From the IMG/VR virus record IMGVR_UViG_3300008450_000013, positions 22,811-86,810 of that record: a stretch of 64,000 nucleotides of DNA. One strand, given 5' to 3'. The notes below the pieces were generated by a model that saw only the letters and a program-made list of their open reading frames with translations, was not told the origin of the DNA and did no database searches. A program made the position numbers and the translations under genes. Below are positions 1 through 7,005 of this stretch, in pieces. The stretch comes from a virus. Positions within the stretch are counted from its first letter, which is position 1; each line of letters starts with the position of its first letter.

Positions 1-527
1 CTGGTAAGGATATCTCTTTTGAATCGTAATACTTGTGTAGGATATCTCAAACCATTGTCTTTGTACTCGAAAACCTTTTTCTCTGAAGAATCAGACAATC
101 CACCTATTTTCCCATTCTTGACTTTATTTGTTCTTGGAATACCATCATATACTACCATTTGCGGATTATATACACATTGTTTGTCATAGAATACAGAAAT
201 TGTCTCCACGGTTTTTCCCGCCCGTTTCTTAACTTGATGTATGTTTGTAAGACGTTCTTTCTCCCATATCCAGTCGTACTTATACAACTTTAAGTTACTT
301 GTGCGCAGTATGCTAGAGAACGGTTCTTGCCCAAACAACACAATAGCTCCGTTAGGTTTGATAACACGTTTCAATTGCTCCCACATAGGTTCTAATGGAA
401 TTATAGAATCCCAGTGGCACTGAGTCGTCCCAAAAGGAGGGTCTGTAAGCACTAAATCAATGCTTCCGTCAGGAATACCCTTCATTACTTCTAAACAATC
501 CCCATTATATAATTCTATTTTACTCAT
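1..527 (-). CDS. DNA adenine/cytosine-N4 methyltransferase, C-terminus beyond window edge
   Basis: Reading leftward from the ATG at 527 gives 175 codons without a stop, running off position 1. Motif IV TDPPFGT lies at about residues 33-39, so this is an amino-methyltransferase that transfers a methyl group from SAM to N6 of adenine or N4 of cytosine in DNA. FGQEPFSS follows at about residues 69-76. The catalytic motif near the N-terminus before the rest of the fold fits a beta-class enzyme. The start overlaps the stop of the upstream gene (TAATG), which suggests translational coupling. Likely role: protection of phage DNA from host restriction. Specificity cannot be read here. Confidence 0.85.
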   Translation of the reverse strand, partial: MSKIELYNGDCLEVMKGIPDGSIDLVLTDPPFGTTQCHWDSIIPLEPMWEQLKRVIKPNGAIVLFGQEPFSSILRTSNLKLYKYDWIWEKERLTNIHQVKKRAGKTVETISVFYDKQCVYNPQMVVYDGIPRTNKVKNGKIGGLSDSSEKKVFEYKDNGLRYPTQVLRFKRDILT

Positions 528-757
528 TAGTAGTCACTCCATTCAAGTTTTAACAAATACTTATTGCCACCAGCCTTCTTATACGTCACCCAAATCTCTT
601 CATTTAGTAACAAACTAATAACATCATCTAAAGTAAATGGTTGCGTACAGGAAACAGTACGAATAATTGTGTTGTGGAACAAATTCTTAGCCATAGCCAC
701 TTCATGCAGCAAATTGCTTACAATAATCTCAGATTCCGATTTCAATTTATTCTCCAC
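527..757 (-). CDS. hypothetical protein, 76 aa
   Basis: Not recognised. A small charged protein ending LEWSDY, with no membrane segment. Its stop overlaps the methyltransferase start by one base and its 5' end overlaps the upstream gene by 11 bases, so it belongs to the same leftward operon. Confidence 0.6.
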   Translation of the reverse strand: MENKLKSESEIIVSNLLHEVAMAKNLFHNTIIRTVSCTQPFTLDDVISLLLNEEIWVTYKKAGGNKYLLKLEWSDY

Positions 758-941
758 AAGGTTGAATGTCTACAAACTTCTTACCAGTTGCTGCACCTGT
801 GAACTCTGTATATGCAATATTACCGTCATCTTTAAGAGTTACACTGTACTCGTCATTCAAGCCAAGTTCGGCTTCTCCAAATCCATCTGCAATAAGCTTA
901 TCACACAGTCGCTTTAAGTCATTTATTGTTGCGTATTTCAT
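747..941 (-). CDS. hypothetical protein, 64 aa
   Basis: Not recognised. A small soluble acidic protein; its N-terminus MKYATINDLKRLCDKL looks helical. The ATG is preceded by GGAGGTGTTGA, a strong ribosome site, and overlaps the stop of the upstream 54-codon gene (ATGA). Confidence 0.6.
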   Translation of the reverse strand: MKYATINDLKRLCDKLIADGFGEAELGLNDEYSVTLKDDGNIAYTEFTGAATGKKFVDIQPCGE

Positions 942-1102
942 TCAACACCTCCTTCCACAACAGCGAGCACACGAGTTGCATTAACAGCCTCCTTGATACG
1001 CTCAATCTCCATGTCAATATCTTCAATAGCCTCTGGAGAGTCATCTAGCAATTTGCCTAGTGACCCATCAGGTTTTCGATAGTAGTAATGTACGACAGTC
1101 AT
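938..1102 (-). CDS. hypothetical protein, 54 aa
   Basis: A short leftward frame beginning MTVVHYYYRKPDGSL and continuing into an acidic helix. Both ends overlap the neighbouring genes by ATGA, filling the only gap in this operon, which is the main support for it being real. Function unknown. Confidence 0.65.
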   Translation of the reverse strand: MTVVHYYYRKPDGSLGKLLDDSPEAIEDIDMEIERIKEAVNATRVLAVVEGGVE

Positions 1103-1296
1103 TGTTTCTTTCCTTTCAAAATAATTATTTCTTTAAAATAAGCCAGCCAAGCTAGATTAAGAATTGGAATGAGGCATGTTACAACAAATAATAACAACCA
1201 ACCTAATTTCAAATCAATCCCTTTTTCATACTCCTCTTTAATAATCAAAATTAATGTTATTAAACTGGACAATAAGTACAAGACAATCCAAATCAT
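1099..1296 (-). CDS. small two-span membrane protein, 65 aa
   Basis: Two hydrophobic segments (about residues 2-19 and 31-52) are separated by a short charged loop, and the C-terminus is Lys-rich. The ATG follows AAAGGAGGAGGT, a very strong ribosome site. It is the first gene after the leftward promoter at 1336-1364. Possibly an inner-membrane host-interaction protein, but nothing identifies a function. Confidence 0.6.
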   Translation of the reverse strand: MIWIVLYLLSSLITLILIIKEEYEKGIDLKLGWLLLFVVTCLIPILNLAWLAYFKEIIILKGKKQ

Positions 1297-1335
1297 ACCT
1301 CCTCCTTTTAATTGTTTGTCACAGCGACAGGCATC

Positions 1336-1364
1336 ACTCTACACAACAGAATTGTCCTTGTCAA
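1336..1364 (-). promoter_or_regulatory. sigma70-type promoter for the 1-1296 operon
   Basis: On the minus strand, TTGACA (1359-1364) and TAGAGT (1336-1341) are 17 bp apart. It sits about 40 bp upstream of the first gene of the leftmost operon and just past the terminator of the ClpP-like gene. Confidence 0.65.
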
Positions 1365-1374
1365 CAGGTTTCTC

Positions 1375-1412
1375 CATAAAATAAAAGCCCACTACAGTTA
1401 AGTAGTAGGCTT
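1375..1412 (-). terminator. Rho-independent terminator after the ClpP-like gene
   Basis: Arms AAGCC/GGCTT and ACTAC/GTAGT pair across one mismatch around the loop AGTTAA. In leftward transcription the stem is followed by TTTTATTTT. It starts 6 bases after the stop codon of the 1418-2272 gene. Confidence 0.8.
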
Positions 1413-1417
1413 CTAGG

Positions 1418-2272
1418 TTATTTCTTTCTACTGTCTACAACAGCTCTCACAGCGGCTTGTGCTTCTGTTGCTGTGATGCTATCAGGGGGTTTTGCAGGAC
1501 TCTTAACCTTACGTGTTGACTTCTCCAAGAACATCAACTCTTCTTCTGGTGTAATAAACCCTTCATCTATGGATTTAAAGCCCTCAGAAGGCTTTGTATC
1601 TGTTTTGGCTACCTTACTATCAACTTTCTTAGAACGTGGCTTCTTGGCTGGTTTTAGTGCCTTCAGAGCAGCTTTCTCAAGCTTCTCCACTTGCTGCTGC
1701 ATCCACTTGTTACGTTGCTCGTGTCGTTCACACCACTGTTCACTATCTAACAACAAGTCCTTACCATTCAGCATATCTTCAATTTCTTTTTCAGACATGA
1801 ATCCTGCATAAGTGTTACGTAACAACTTCTCCATACGTGCAATGTGGAAAGAAGCACTTTGACGCATCTCATTCAAGTTGCCAGAATCTCCGATGCTTCC
1901 ACAATGTATCAGAGCTGTGAAATCCTCACTGAGTTCAAAGGAGGGTGCATCTAGCAAGAGGATAGTTGCAGCAGAAGCATTGAATCCAGTAGCAATGAAG
2001 TGAACTTGTCCCTTTGTCTTCCGTAGAGCATGCAGGATTGTGTCAGTAGTGCTAAGGCAACCTCCACCTGATTGTAAATTGACTACCATTTCATCATCTT
2101 GCTCCATCATGCCTAAAGCGTCAATCATGTCGGAGAATTGTGAAGGAGACTCGATATAATCATAGATGTCTACAGTGAAACGTCCACATTTACTTGGAGA
2201 ATAGCTAACAGGAACTTTGTTATCTTCAAAGAATGGGTTCTTAGCTGATTGTTTGTTGAATTTTTCTTTCAT
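1418..2272 (-). CDS. ClpP/SppA-fold serine protease-like protein
   Basis: A 284-residue protein. Residues about 30-190 look like a ClpP-type (crotonase-fold) protease: NLQSGGG (oxyanion strand), then GFNASAAT with a candidate nucleophile serine, then LIHCGSIGDSGN with a candidate catalytic histidine, as in the MIHxP region of ClpP. Residues after about 200 form a Lys/Ala-rich low-complexity tail (AALKALKPAKKPRSKK) with no counterpart in ClpP. It is distinct from the S49 head protease in the late region and is co-transcribed with PhoH, so a role in host takeover or protein turnover is more likely than capsid maturation; that is inference. Confidence 0.7.
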   Translation of the reverse strand: MKEKFNKQSAKNPFFEDNKVPVSYSPSKCGRFTVDIYDYIESPSQFSDMIDALGMMEQDDEMVVNLQSGGGCLSTTDTILHALRKTKGQVHFIATGFNASAATILLLDAPSFELSEDFTALIHCGSIGDSGNLNEMRQSASFHIARMEKLLRNTYAGFMSEKEIEDMLNGKDLLLDSEQWCERHEQRNKWMQQQVEKLEKAALKALKPAKKPRSKKVDSKVAKTDTKPSEGFKSIDEGFITPEEELMFLEKSTRKVKSPAKPPDSITATEAQAAVRAVVDSRKK

Positions 2273-2281
2273 GTGTTCTCC

Positions 2282-3055
2282 TTATTTAGTATTGTAGTAC
2301 ATTTTAACAAACGCACGAGTAAGACCTGAACGCATCACATCGTCTGGTGTAAATGTAACAACACCAAATTTATTCTCAATAGCGTCTAAATCTTCATCTT
2401 TCATATAATCAGGTTCGTCTGCCAATGTGTTCTCAATGAGCTGAACAGTTTGCTCCAATCCAGACACACCACGTAAGTCGTGCTGCTTCTCGTCTCCTGT
2501 TAGAATAAGTGTTGAATTTTTACCAAGACGTGTAAGCACCATTTCCATGTCATCTCTTGTAAAGTTCTGAGATTCTTCTACAATGACAACACAATCTTCA
2601 AACGAATATCCCCTGAGATATTCTACAGCTTTCATCTCTACTTTTTTCTTTTCCAAACAATAGCTCAAGAATCCACTACCCATGAAGTTCTCTAAGTGAG
2701 TGATTGTCTGAATGAAGTATGGCATAAGCTTCTCTTCTTCAGTTCCTTTCAACAACCCAATAGTTTTACCAGTTGGTACAGCAGGACGTAACAGCCAAAT
2801 TTTCTCAGTCTTCTTCTCTTTAAGTTGAGCTGCAGCCCACCAAGCAGCAATCATTGATTTCCCCGTACCTGCCGAGCCTCGTAAAACTACCACACTCTTA
2901 CCAGCTCTGAGCATTCTTACAGCTATGTTTTGATTATCATTTGCAGGAGTGAATTTAGGAATAACTTGAGAGTCTATTGTTTCCTGAACTATGAACTTCT
3001 CTTTTACAGGTGGTTTCTCTGTTTGTTTTGCACGTTTGCCAATATTTCTTGCCAT
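2282..3055 (-). CDS. phoH: PhoH-family ATPase
   Basis: A 257-residue P-loop ATPase. Walker A is LRGSAGTGKS (about residues 58-67). RPAVPTGKTIG is the typical PhoH second motif, and VVIVEESQNFT (about 160) is Walker B. LTGDEKQHD is a sensor-like motif as in superfamily I helicases. PhoH-like proteins are common in phages and are predicted RNA/DNA helicase-type ATPases; their phage role is unsettled. The gene sits 9 bp upstream of the ClpP-like gene, probably in one transcript. Confidence 0.9.
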   Translation of the reverse strand: MARNIGKRAKQTEKPPVKEKFIVQETIDSQVIPKFTPANDNQNIAVRMLRAGKSVVVLRGSAGTGKSMIAAWWAAAQLKEKKTEKIWLLRPAVPTGKTIGLLKGTEEEKLMPYFIQTITHLENFMGSGFLSYCLEKKKVEMKAVEYLRGYSFEDCVVIVEESQNFTRDDMEMVLTRLGKNSTLILTGDEKQHDLRGVSGLEQTVQLIENTLADEPDYMKDEDLDAIENKFGVVTFTPDDVMRSGLTRAFVKMYYNTK

Positions 3056-3130
3056 GAAGGTATATCTCCCTACATTAAAGTTAAACTGCCAAGCACTTGA
3101 TACATACTTGGCTTGTGCTGCAAAATACTA

Positions 3131-3406
3131 CTAATTAAAATTCTTCAATATTTGCTTCTCTAACAACTTCTCAATTGTCGTACCAGATTCAATTGCCAAA
3201 GCTGTGAAAGCTTTGTGCACATCCTTTGGGATTCGCACAGTGACTGGAAACAATGTTTCAGGTTGATTTACCTGCACACCACTACCAATCAAATTGAAGT
3301 TCTCTGCAAACACTGTGTAGTTGTCTGCTTTGGTGCGGATTGTATCGCCTGTGTGTGGATTGAAATCTGTTCTACTTTTACCGAAATTTCCACTATTCGT
3401 TGTCAC
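3131..3406 (-). CDS. ribbon-helix-helix DNA-binding-like protein
   Basis: A 91-residue protein. The last 40 residues (FPVTVRIPKDVHKAF, then LAIESGTTIEKLLEKQI) fit the strand-helix-helix pattern of Arc/CopG-type regulators, which bind operators as dimers. The N-terminal half is polar and unrecognised. It could regulate the divergent promoter region at 3916-4072, but this is only suggested by its position. Confidence 0.6.
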   Translation of the reverse strand: MTTNSGNFGKSRTDFNPHTGDTIRTKADNYTVFAENFNLIGSGVQVNQPETLFPVTVRIPKDVHKAFTALAIESGTTIEKLLEKQILKNFN

Positions 3407-3563
3407 TAAAATGCCCTCCTTCTGAATTTACTCTGCCATTTTCAATCTTTAAGACGAGATTTCCATCTTCATCTGTCCATTCTACTAATATGCCACCTTG
3501 TTTACATGACTCTAACACATCATACAAATCAGCTTCTAGTAATTGTTTATTTTTCTTGCCCAT
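3393..3563 (-). CDS. hypothetical protein, 56 aa
   Basis: A small acidic protein starting MGKKNKQLLEADLYDVLE. The start at 3563 was preferred over a GTG at 3578, but neither has a clear ribosome site. It overlaps both neighbours, consistent with a leftward operon. Function unknown. Confidence 0.5.
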   Translation of the reverse strand: MGKKNKQLLEADLYDVLESCKQGGILVEWTDEDGNLVLKIENGRVNSEGGHFSDNE

Positions 3564-3819
3564 TTGGTTTACGTCCACGAGGTTTTGGTTCTGTTGGAGC
3601 CTTTGGATCTTCTTGTTCTTCTGTTTCGTCTGCTACAGGTACTTCATCCCCACCTCCCCATTTTTCAAGCGTTACAACATATTGTGTGCCTTGGTAGGGC
3701 GCTCGTGTAGGGTTTGTAGAAGGTGTGAAGCCTTCTTTGTAGAATTTGAACAGGTCATCTACGAACGTGATGATTGAAGGTGTTACGATTTCTACTGTGT
3801 CGATTAAAGTTTTTGCCAT
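3547..3819 (-). CDS. hypothetical protein, 90 aa
   Basis: Not recognised. An N-terminal helical part is followed by an acidic and then basic tail (ETEEQEDPKAP, KPRGRKPNGQEK). The ATG follows AGAAAGGAAACAAA. The basic C-terminus could contact nucleic acid, but nothing identifies the family. Confidence 0.55.
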   Translation of the reverse strand: MAKTLIDTVEIVTPSIITFVDDLFKFYKEGFTPSTNPTRAPYQGTQYVVTLEKWGGGDEVPVADETEEQEDPKAPTEPKPRGRKPNGQEK

Positions 3820-3834
3820 TTTGTTTCCTTTCTG

Positions 3835-3915
3835 TTAATTATCTAAGTCTTCTTCAAGCATATGCTCTACAAAGTCGTTTACGTCTAGCCATTCTAATTC
3901 TGCGTATTCTTCCAA
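3835..3915 (-). CDS. very small acidic protein, 26 aa, TTG start
   Basis: A leftward TTG codon 6 bases after TAGGAG opens a 26-codon frame (MEEYAELEWLDVNDF, then VEHMLEEDLDN). It is the first possible gene of the left operon. The ribosome site supports translation, but no homolog is known to me. Confidence 0.35.
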   Translation of the reverse strand: MEEYAELEWLDVNDFVEHMLEEDLDN

Positions 3916-3987
3916 TTTATTCTCCTAATGTGTTCAGAAATTTAAGTCTAACATTTAAACTTAAAAATTGCAAGTGTTATTTGCCAC

Positions 3988-4016
3988 TTGACTTTATCAT
4001 AATATTGTGGTAGGAT
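3988..4016 (+). promoter_or_regulatory. late promoter upstream of the 86-aa gene
   Basis: TTGACT (3988-3993), 17 bp, TAGGAT (4011-4016). It shares the TTGACTTT start with the promoters at 6936 and 13624. It lies in the divergent intergenic region and reads into the rightward late genes. Confidence 0.75.
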
Positions 4017-4072
4017 AGATTGCAATTGCAAAAAGCCTCATGCAAGAGGTACTTTATATAAAGGGTAGTAAA

Positions 4073-4333
4073 ATGGCAAATACAAGAAATGACGTAACAA
4101 TACCAGCTAAAACTTGGACGAATTTATATTTAGCTTCAGGTATCACTGTTGGTACAGCAGTTTCAGTAATTAATAAAGGTATTAACGCAGCGTATATAAG
4201 CGTTGAAGCTACAACTCCAGCAGCCCCTACAGGGATGCCTAAAGGAGTTCCAAGTATCAATGGCGGTGTGACACAGACAGCACACTTGCCAACATACTCT
4301 GCTAAAACTGAGTTTGTGTATTTAGGTTTGTAA
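4073..4333 (+). CDS. small structural-type protein, 86 aa
   Basis: The frame opens further upstream, but the ATG at 4073 after AAGGGTAGTAAA is the likely start (MANTRNDVTIPAKTW). The sequence is Thr/Ala/Gly-rich and predicted beta, without charge clusters or membrane segments. Such proteins are often virion surface or head-fibre-like components; I do not recognise a specific family. It forms its own transcription unit, with a promoter upstream and a strong terminator 10 bases after the stop, so its level is probably set separately from the terminase genes. Confidence 0.65.
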   Translation: MANTRNDVTIPAKTWTNLYLASGITVGTAVSVINKGINAAYISVEATTPAAPTGMPKGVPSINGGVTQTAHLPTYSAKTEFVYLGL

Positions 4334-4343
4334 TATTGTAATT

Positions 4344-4377
4344 ATACCAAGGACTAACCTCCTTGGTATTTCTTTTT
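4344..4377 (+). terminator. Rho-independent terminator after the 86-aa gene
   Basis: A perfect 9-bp stem (ATACCAAGG/CCTTGGTAT) with an 8-base loop, followed by TTCTTTTT. Confidence 0.9.
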
Positions 4378-4387
4378 GTACAAGGGC

Positions 4388-4416
4388 TTGACAAAGCACC
4401 TGAAGTGTTATACAAT
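4388..4416 (+). promoter_or_regulatory. promoter for the terminase genes
   Basis: TTGACA (4388-4393), 17 bp, TACAAT (4411-4416), starting 10 bases after the terminator's T-run and about 30 bases ahead of the candidate small terminase gene. Confidence 0.75.
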
Positions 4417-4448
4417 GAGCGTATCAGAACAATAATAGCAGGAGATGT

Positions 4449-4829
4449 ATGAGTGGAGACGTAGATAATTCAGTAGGGGAGATAGTAAGGACAGGTGTTC
4501 AGAGTAAGAAGAACTCTATTACTATTCTGAAGAGGGCTTTGAACAAGCATACTAAAGCTGCTATTGATTTAATGGCAACTATTATGAACGACCCTACAGA
4601 GAGTAAGAAGACTCGTATGTTGGCAGCTCAAGAGATTCTAAAGTTGCACATGGAGTCTATTAAAGTTGAGTCTACTGAGAAGGCTAGGAACAAGGAATTT
4701 GCTGCGAAGCATCATGAGTTGCTTGTAAGTATTCAGCGTAATGGTGGGGTTATTGTTGATGATAGTGATAGCGAAGATGATGACGAGCAACCCCTGCTTA
4801 TGTTCGATCAGATAGCAGAAGTTGAATAA
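4449..4829 (+). CDS. candidate terminase small subunit
   Basis: A 126-residue, mostly helical protein with a basic N-terminal half and an acidic C-terminus (DDSDSEDDDE). Terminase small subunits bind the packaging site and load the large subunit. The assignment rests on its place directly ahead of terL and on size and charge pattern; no conserved motif was recognised. ATG follows AGGAGATGT. The 312 bases between its stop and terL are unusually long for this genome and highly structured. Confidence 0.5.
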   Translation: MSGDVDNSVGEIVRTGVQSKKNSITILKRALNKHTKAAIDLMATIMNDPTESKKTRMLAAQEILKLHMESIKVESTEKARNKEFAAKHHELLVSIQRNGGVIVDDSDSEDDDEQPLLMFDQIAEVE

Positions 4830-4904
4830 AGAATAAGGGAAGGGATCAGCCAACCCCGACAGGATTGAGGAGTTCCTTATAAACCTCGCTTAGATTGTAA
4901 ATAC

Positions 4905-4979
4905 AACAGCTCTCCACTGATTTCTCCTTGGCACGTTCCTCCTCCTCGTGCTTTCTCCTGTCAGTGTCTGAGAGCTGTT
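4905..4979 (+). other. long three-segment stem-loop between terminase genes
   Basis: Nested inverted repeats: AACAGCTCTC (4905-4914) with GAGAGCTGTT (4970-4979); directly inside, CACTGA (4915-4920) with TCAGTG (4961-4966); and GCACG (4931-4935) with CGTGC (4947-4951) at the tip. The two unpaired sides between the inner stems carry nearly the same sequence (TTTCTCCTTG and TTTCTCCTG). In all, 21 base pairs of exact complementarity. No gene covers it. It could be a packaging (cos/pac) site or a structured RNA; the sequence does not decide. Confidence 0.7.
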
Positions 4980-4994
4980 CTGTTTGCAATTTTC

Positions 4995-5056
4995 ACAACA
5001 GTGTTTCGTCCCATATCTGGTTAGTAGATTCAGCTCTTATCGTGGAACACTGTTGT
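4995..5056 (+). other. second large stem-loop between terminase genes
   Basis: ACAACAGTGTT (4995-5005) is the exact reverse complement of AACACTGTTGT (5046-5056). Four further pairs including G-U extend it inward, giving about 15 pairs around a 32-base loop. It follows the 4905-4979 element by 15 bases and precedes a small hairpin (GTAGC/GCTAC, 5072-5087). Confidence 0.65.
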
Positions 5057-5079
5057 AGTTTCGTGGAGAGGGTAGCATT

Positions 5080-5124
5080 ATGGCTACTAAGGTTCTGGCA
5101 GGTAGTTTAGTGGCGTGGAACTAA
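5080..5124 (+). CDS. possible 14-codon leader peptide before terL
   Basis: ATG at 5080 preceded by GGAGAGGG (5064-5071) opens MATKVLAGSLVAWN and a stop 17 bases before the terL start. The ribosome site is good, but the frame is very short and the ATG overlaps a hairpin (5072-5087). It may act as a leader, or be chance. Confidence 0.25.
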   Translation: MATKVLAGSLVAWN

Positions 5125-5141
5125 GAATTTAAAGGAGTATT

Positions 5142-6896
5142 ATGGTTAAAAAAGATCGAGTAAAGTTTCAACCTTGCTCAGAGAAACAAAAGCTAATTTT
5201 GATGGATAACACCACGGACGTTATCCTGATAGGCGGTGGTGAACTTGCGCCTCCGCATTAAAAACAACTTCTTAAACGGTGAAACTCTCTAGTAGACAAT
5301 ACCGTGCCAAGCCCCTGAAGGGTGCAGTGCGTAACGACCAATCCGAAAGGATGTAGGGCTAAGTAGCTCGAAACAGAAGTCCTCGAAAGAGTGAAGATAT
5401 GGTCTGGTCTTTATGGTGACATAAAGCAGCTTAAAAAGCGGAAGTAGATTAACGAACTACTTTGAACACAAACAGCAGGAGGAGGCAAATCGAGGATTTG
5501 CCTTACAAAGAATTTAGATGGTATTAAAGATGGAAAGTTCCGTTGCGTTATTCTGAGACGTTTTGAGCCAGAGCTTAAAAAACAAGGTGGCTTGATTGAT
5601 GAATCCAAGAATATCTACCCACACTTTACAAAAATACCTTACAAAAGTCAACAAAAATTATGGGAATTTCCATCTGGAGCCACAATCGGGTTTTCAGCAA
5701 TATCTTGTGACGATGATTTAGGGAGCTGGCAGGGTAGCCAACTAACGAGGGCTTTGATAGACGAGGCGGCTGATAAGTGGACTGAAAAACAAGTTTTGTT
5801 CTTACAATCTCGTTTGCGTACAGTTGGCTCTGATATTCACCCGCAACTGATTATGTCTTGCAACCCAGACCCTAACAGTTTCTTATTTGAGTGGGTTAAG
5901 TTCTGTCTTGATGAAGACACAGGAGTACCAAAAGAAGGTACTGAGTATCTTATCAGATGGTTCTGTGTAGAAGATAACAAAGCTAAATGGGCTGATAGTC
6001 CAGAAGAGTGCTATGAATTATATGGTGCTCCCAAGAATCTAATTTATGCTCATGGAATGACAGAAGAACAGATGAACGCATTCTCTAAAGAAGAGAAGAT
6101 GCGGTTGTTCATGCCTAAGTCATTCAGGTTCATTCCAACTGGTGTTTTTGACAACCCATATCTACTCCCACCAAAGAATACAAGTTACTTAGCATCTCTC
6201 CTTTCCCAACCTTATGTAAATCAGTTAAAATTTTTACATGGAAGTTGGACAGCACGAGAACTTGGGAGTTCTTACTTCGACAGAAAGTGGGTTCAAATCG
6301 TTGACCAACCTCCCGTAAATGCAACAGCTAGGATACGTTCTTGGGACTTCGCTTCAGAAGAAAAGACAAAAACTAACAACCCCGATTGGACAGCAGGTGT
6401 AAAAATGTCTAGGGATAGGTACGGTATTTACTATATCGAGGATGTTGTCAGAGTGCAGATGCGGATTGACGGTGTTTTAAAAACCGTCATTGAGACTGCT
6501 AAAGCTGACGGTGTAGGCGAATGTGAAGTCTGCATTCCAGTTGACCCTGCAGCAGCGGGTAAGAGTAGTGCTCACTTCTTTCAGAAGGTATTAGCAGAAA
6601 ATGGCATTCCTTGTAAGAAAGCTCAGTCCTCTGGACACAGTAGCAAGCTCACAAGATTTAAACCGTTTTGTGCATTAGCTGAGAGTGGTAGTGTTCGTGT
6701 GGTTCGAGGGGATTGGAACGATGCATTTTTTGCAGAGCTTGAAGCATTCTCTGGTGACAAAGCAATTGAGAGAACTCAGAAGAACGACCAAGTTGATGCT
6801 TGCTCAGATAGTTTTAACAATTTAGCAAGACAATTACAGCTACCTGTATTCTCAGTACCGTCCCTAACAAAAGCCTCTCCTGTCCCAACAATATAG
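5142..6896 (+). CDS. terL: terminase large subunit, split by a group I intron (exons 5142-5240 and 5475-6896)
   Basis: The packaging motor ATPase and headful/cos nuclease. Exon 1 encodes 33 residues ending VILIGGG and then hits a stop (TAA 5259-5261). Exon 2 resumes AGGGKSRICL; joined, the Walker A motif is GGGAGGGKS and the protein is 506 residues, normal for TerL. Walker B is ALIDEAAD. The C-terminal RNase H-like nuclease has WDFA, VDPAAAG and DQVDA acidic residues. Start ATG at 5142 follows AAAGGAG. Without splicing only a 39-residue peptide, or a TTG-started protein lacking the ATPase P-loop, could be made. Position after the candidate small subunit and before portal agrees. Confidence 0.9.
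5241..5474 (+). ncRNA. group I self-splicing intron, 234 nt, no ORF
   Basis: Exon 1 end GCGGTGGT pairs with the internal guide GCCTCCGC (5249-5256) apart from one U-U mismatch, with U.G at the splice site (P1). CTTGC just before the guide pairs with the exon 2 start GCAGG (P10). Core: GACCA (5336-5340) with TGGTC (5400-5404) as P7-like pairing, AACGACC and GAAGATATGGTC core-like strings, and GAAA-loop hairpins at 5341-5352 and 5382-5391. Peripheral hairpins: 5409-5426 (7 bp, GTGA loop), 5429-5439, and 5442-5462. Because G lies at both junctions, cuts at 5240/5241 or 5241/5242 give the same mRNA; the latter leaves the usual terminal G on the intron. Confidence 0.85.
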
Positions 6897-6935
6897 TCGT
6901 AATTATAACATAGAGATGTCTCAGTTAAAAACTAC

Positions 6936-6964
6936 TTGACTTTGACATAACAATATGTTATAAT
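6936..6964 (+). promoter_or_regulatory. late promoter before portal
   Basis: TTGACT (6936-6941), 17 bp, perfect TATAAT (6959-6964), followed by TATACGAAAT. It closely resembles the promoters at 13624 and 26193 downstream of the -10 box. Lies in the 109-base terL-portal gap. Confidence 0.85.
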
Positions 6965-7005
6965 TATACGAAATTAAATAATAAGCATTACAAGGAGCAA
7001 TAAAT

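Noticed and set aside
1346-1381. 12-codon frame MEKPVDKDNSVV in the left intergenic region
   Set aside because: It overlaps the promoter boxes and the terminator tail, so translation is unlikely.
3088-3112. GCCAAG/CTTGGC inverted repeat between phoH and the RHH gene as a terminator
   Set aside because: Only 6 bp with a 13-base loop and no T-run in either direction.
5592-6896. Large terminase as a separate TTG-started gene
   Set aside because: No ribosome site at 5592, and the frame is open upstream to 5475 encoding the P-loop; the split gene explains all parts.
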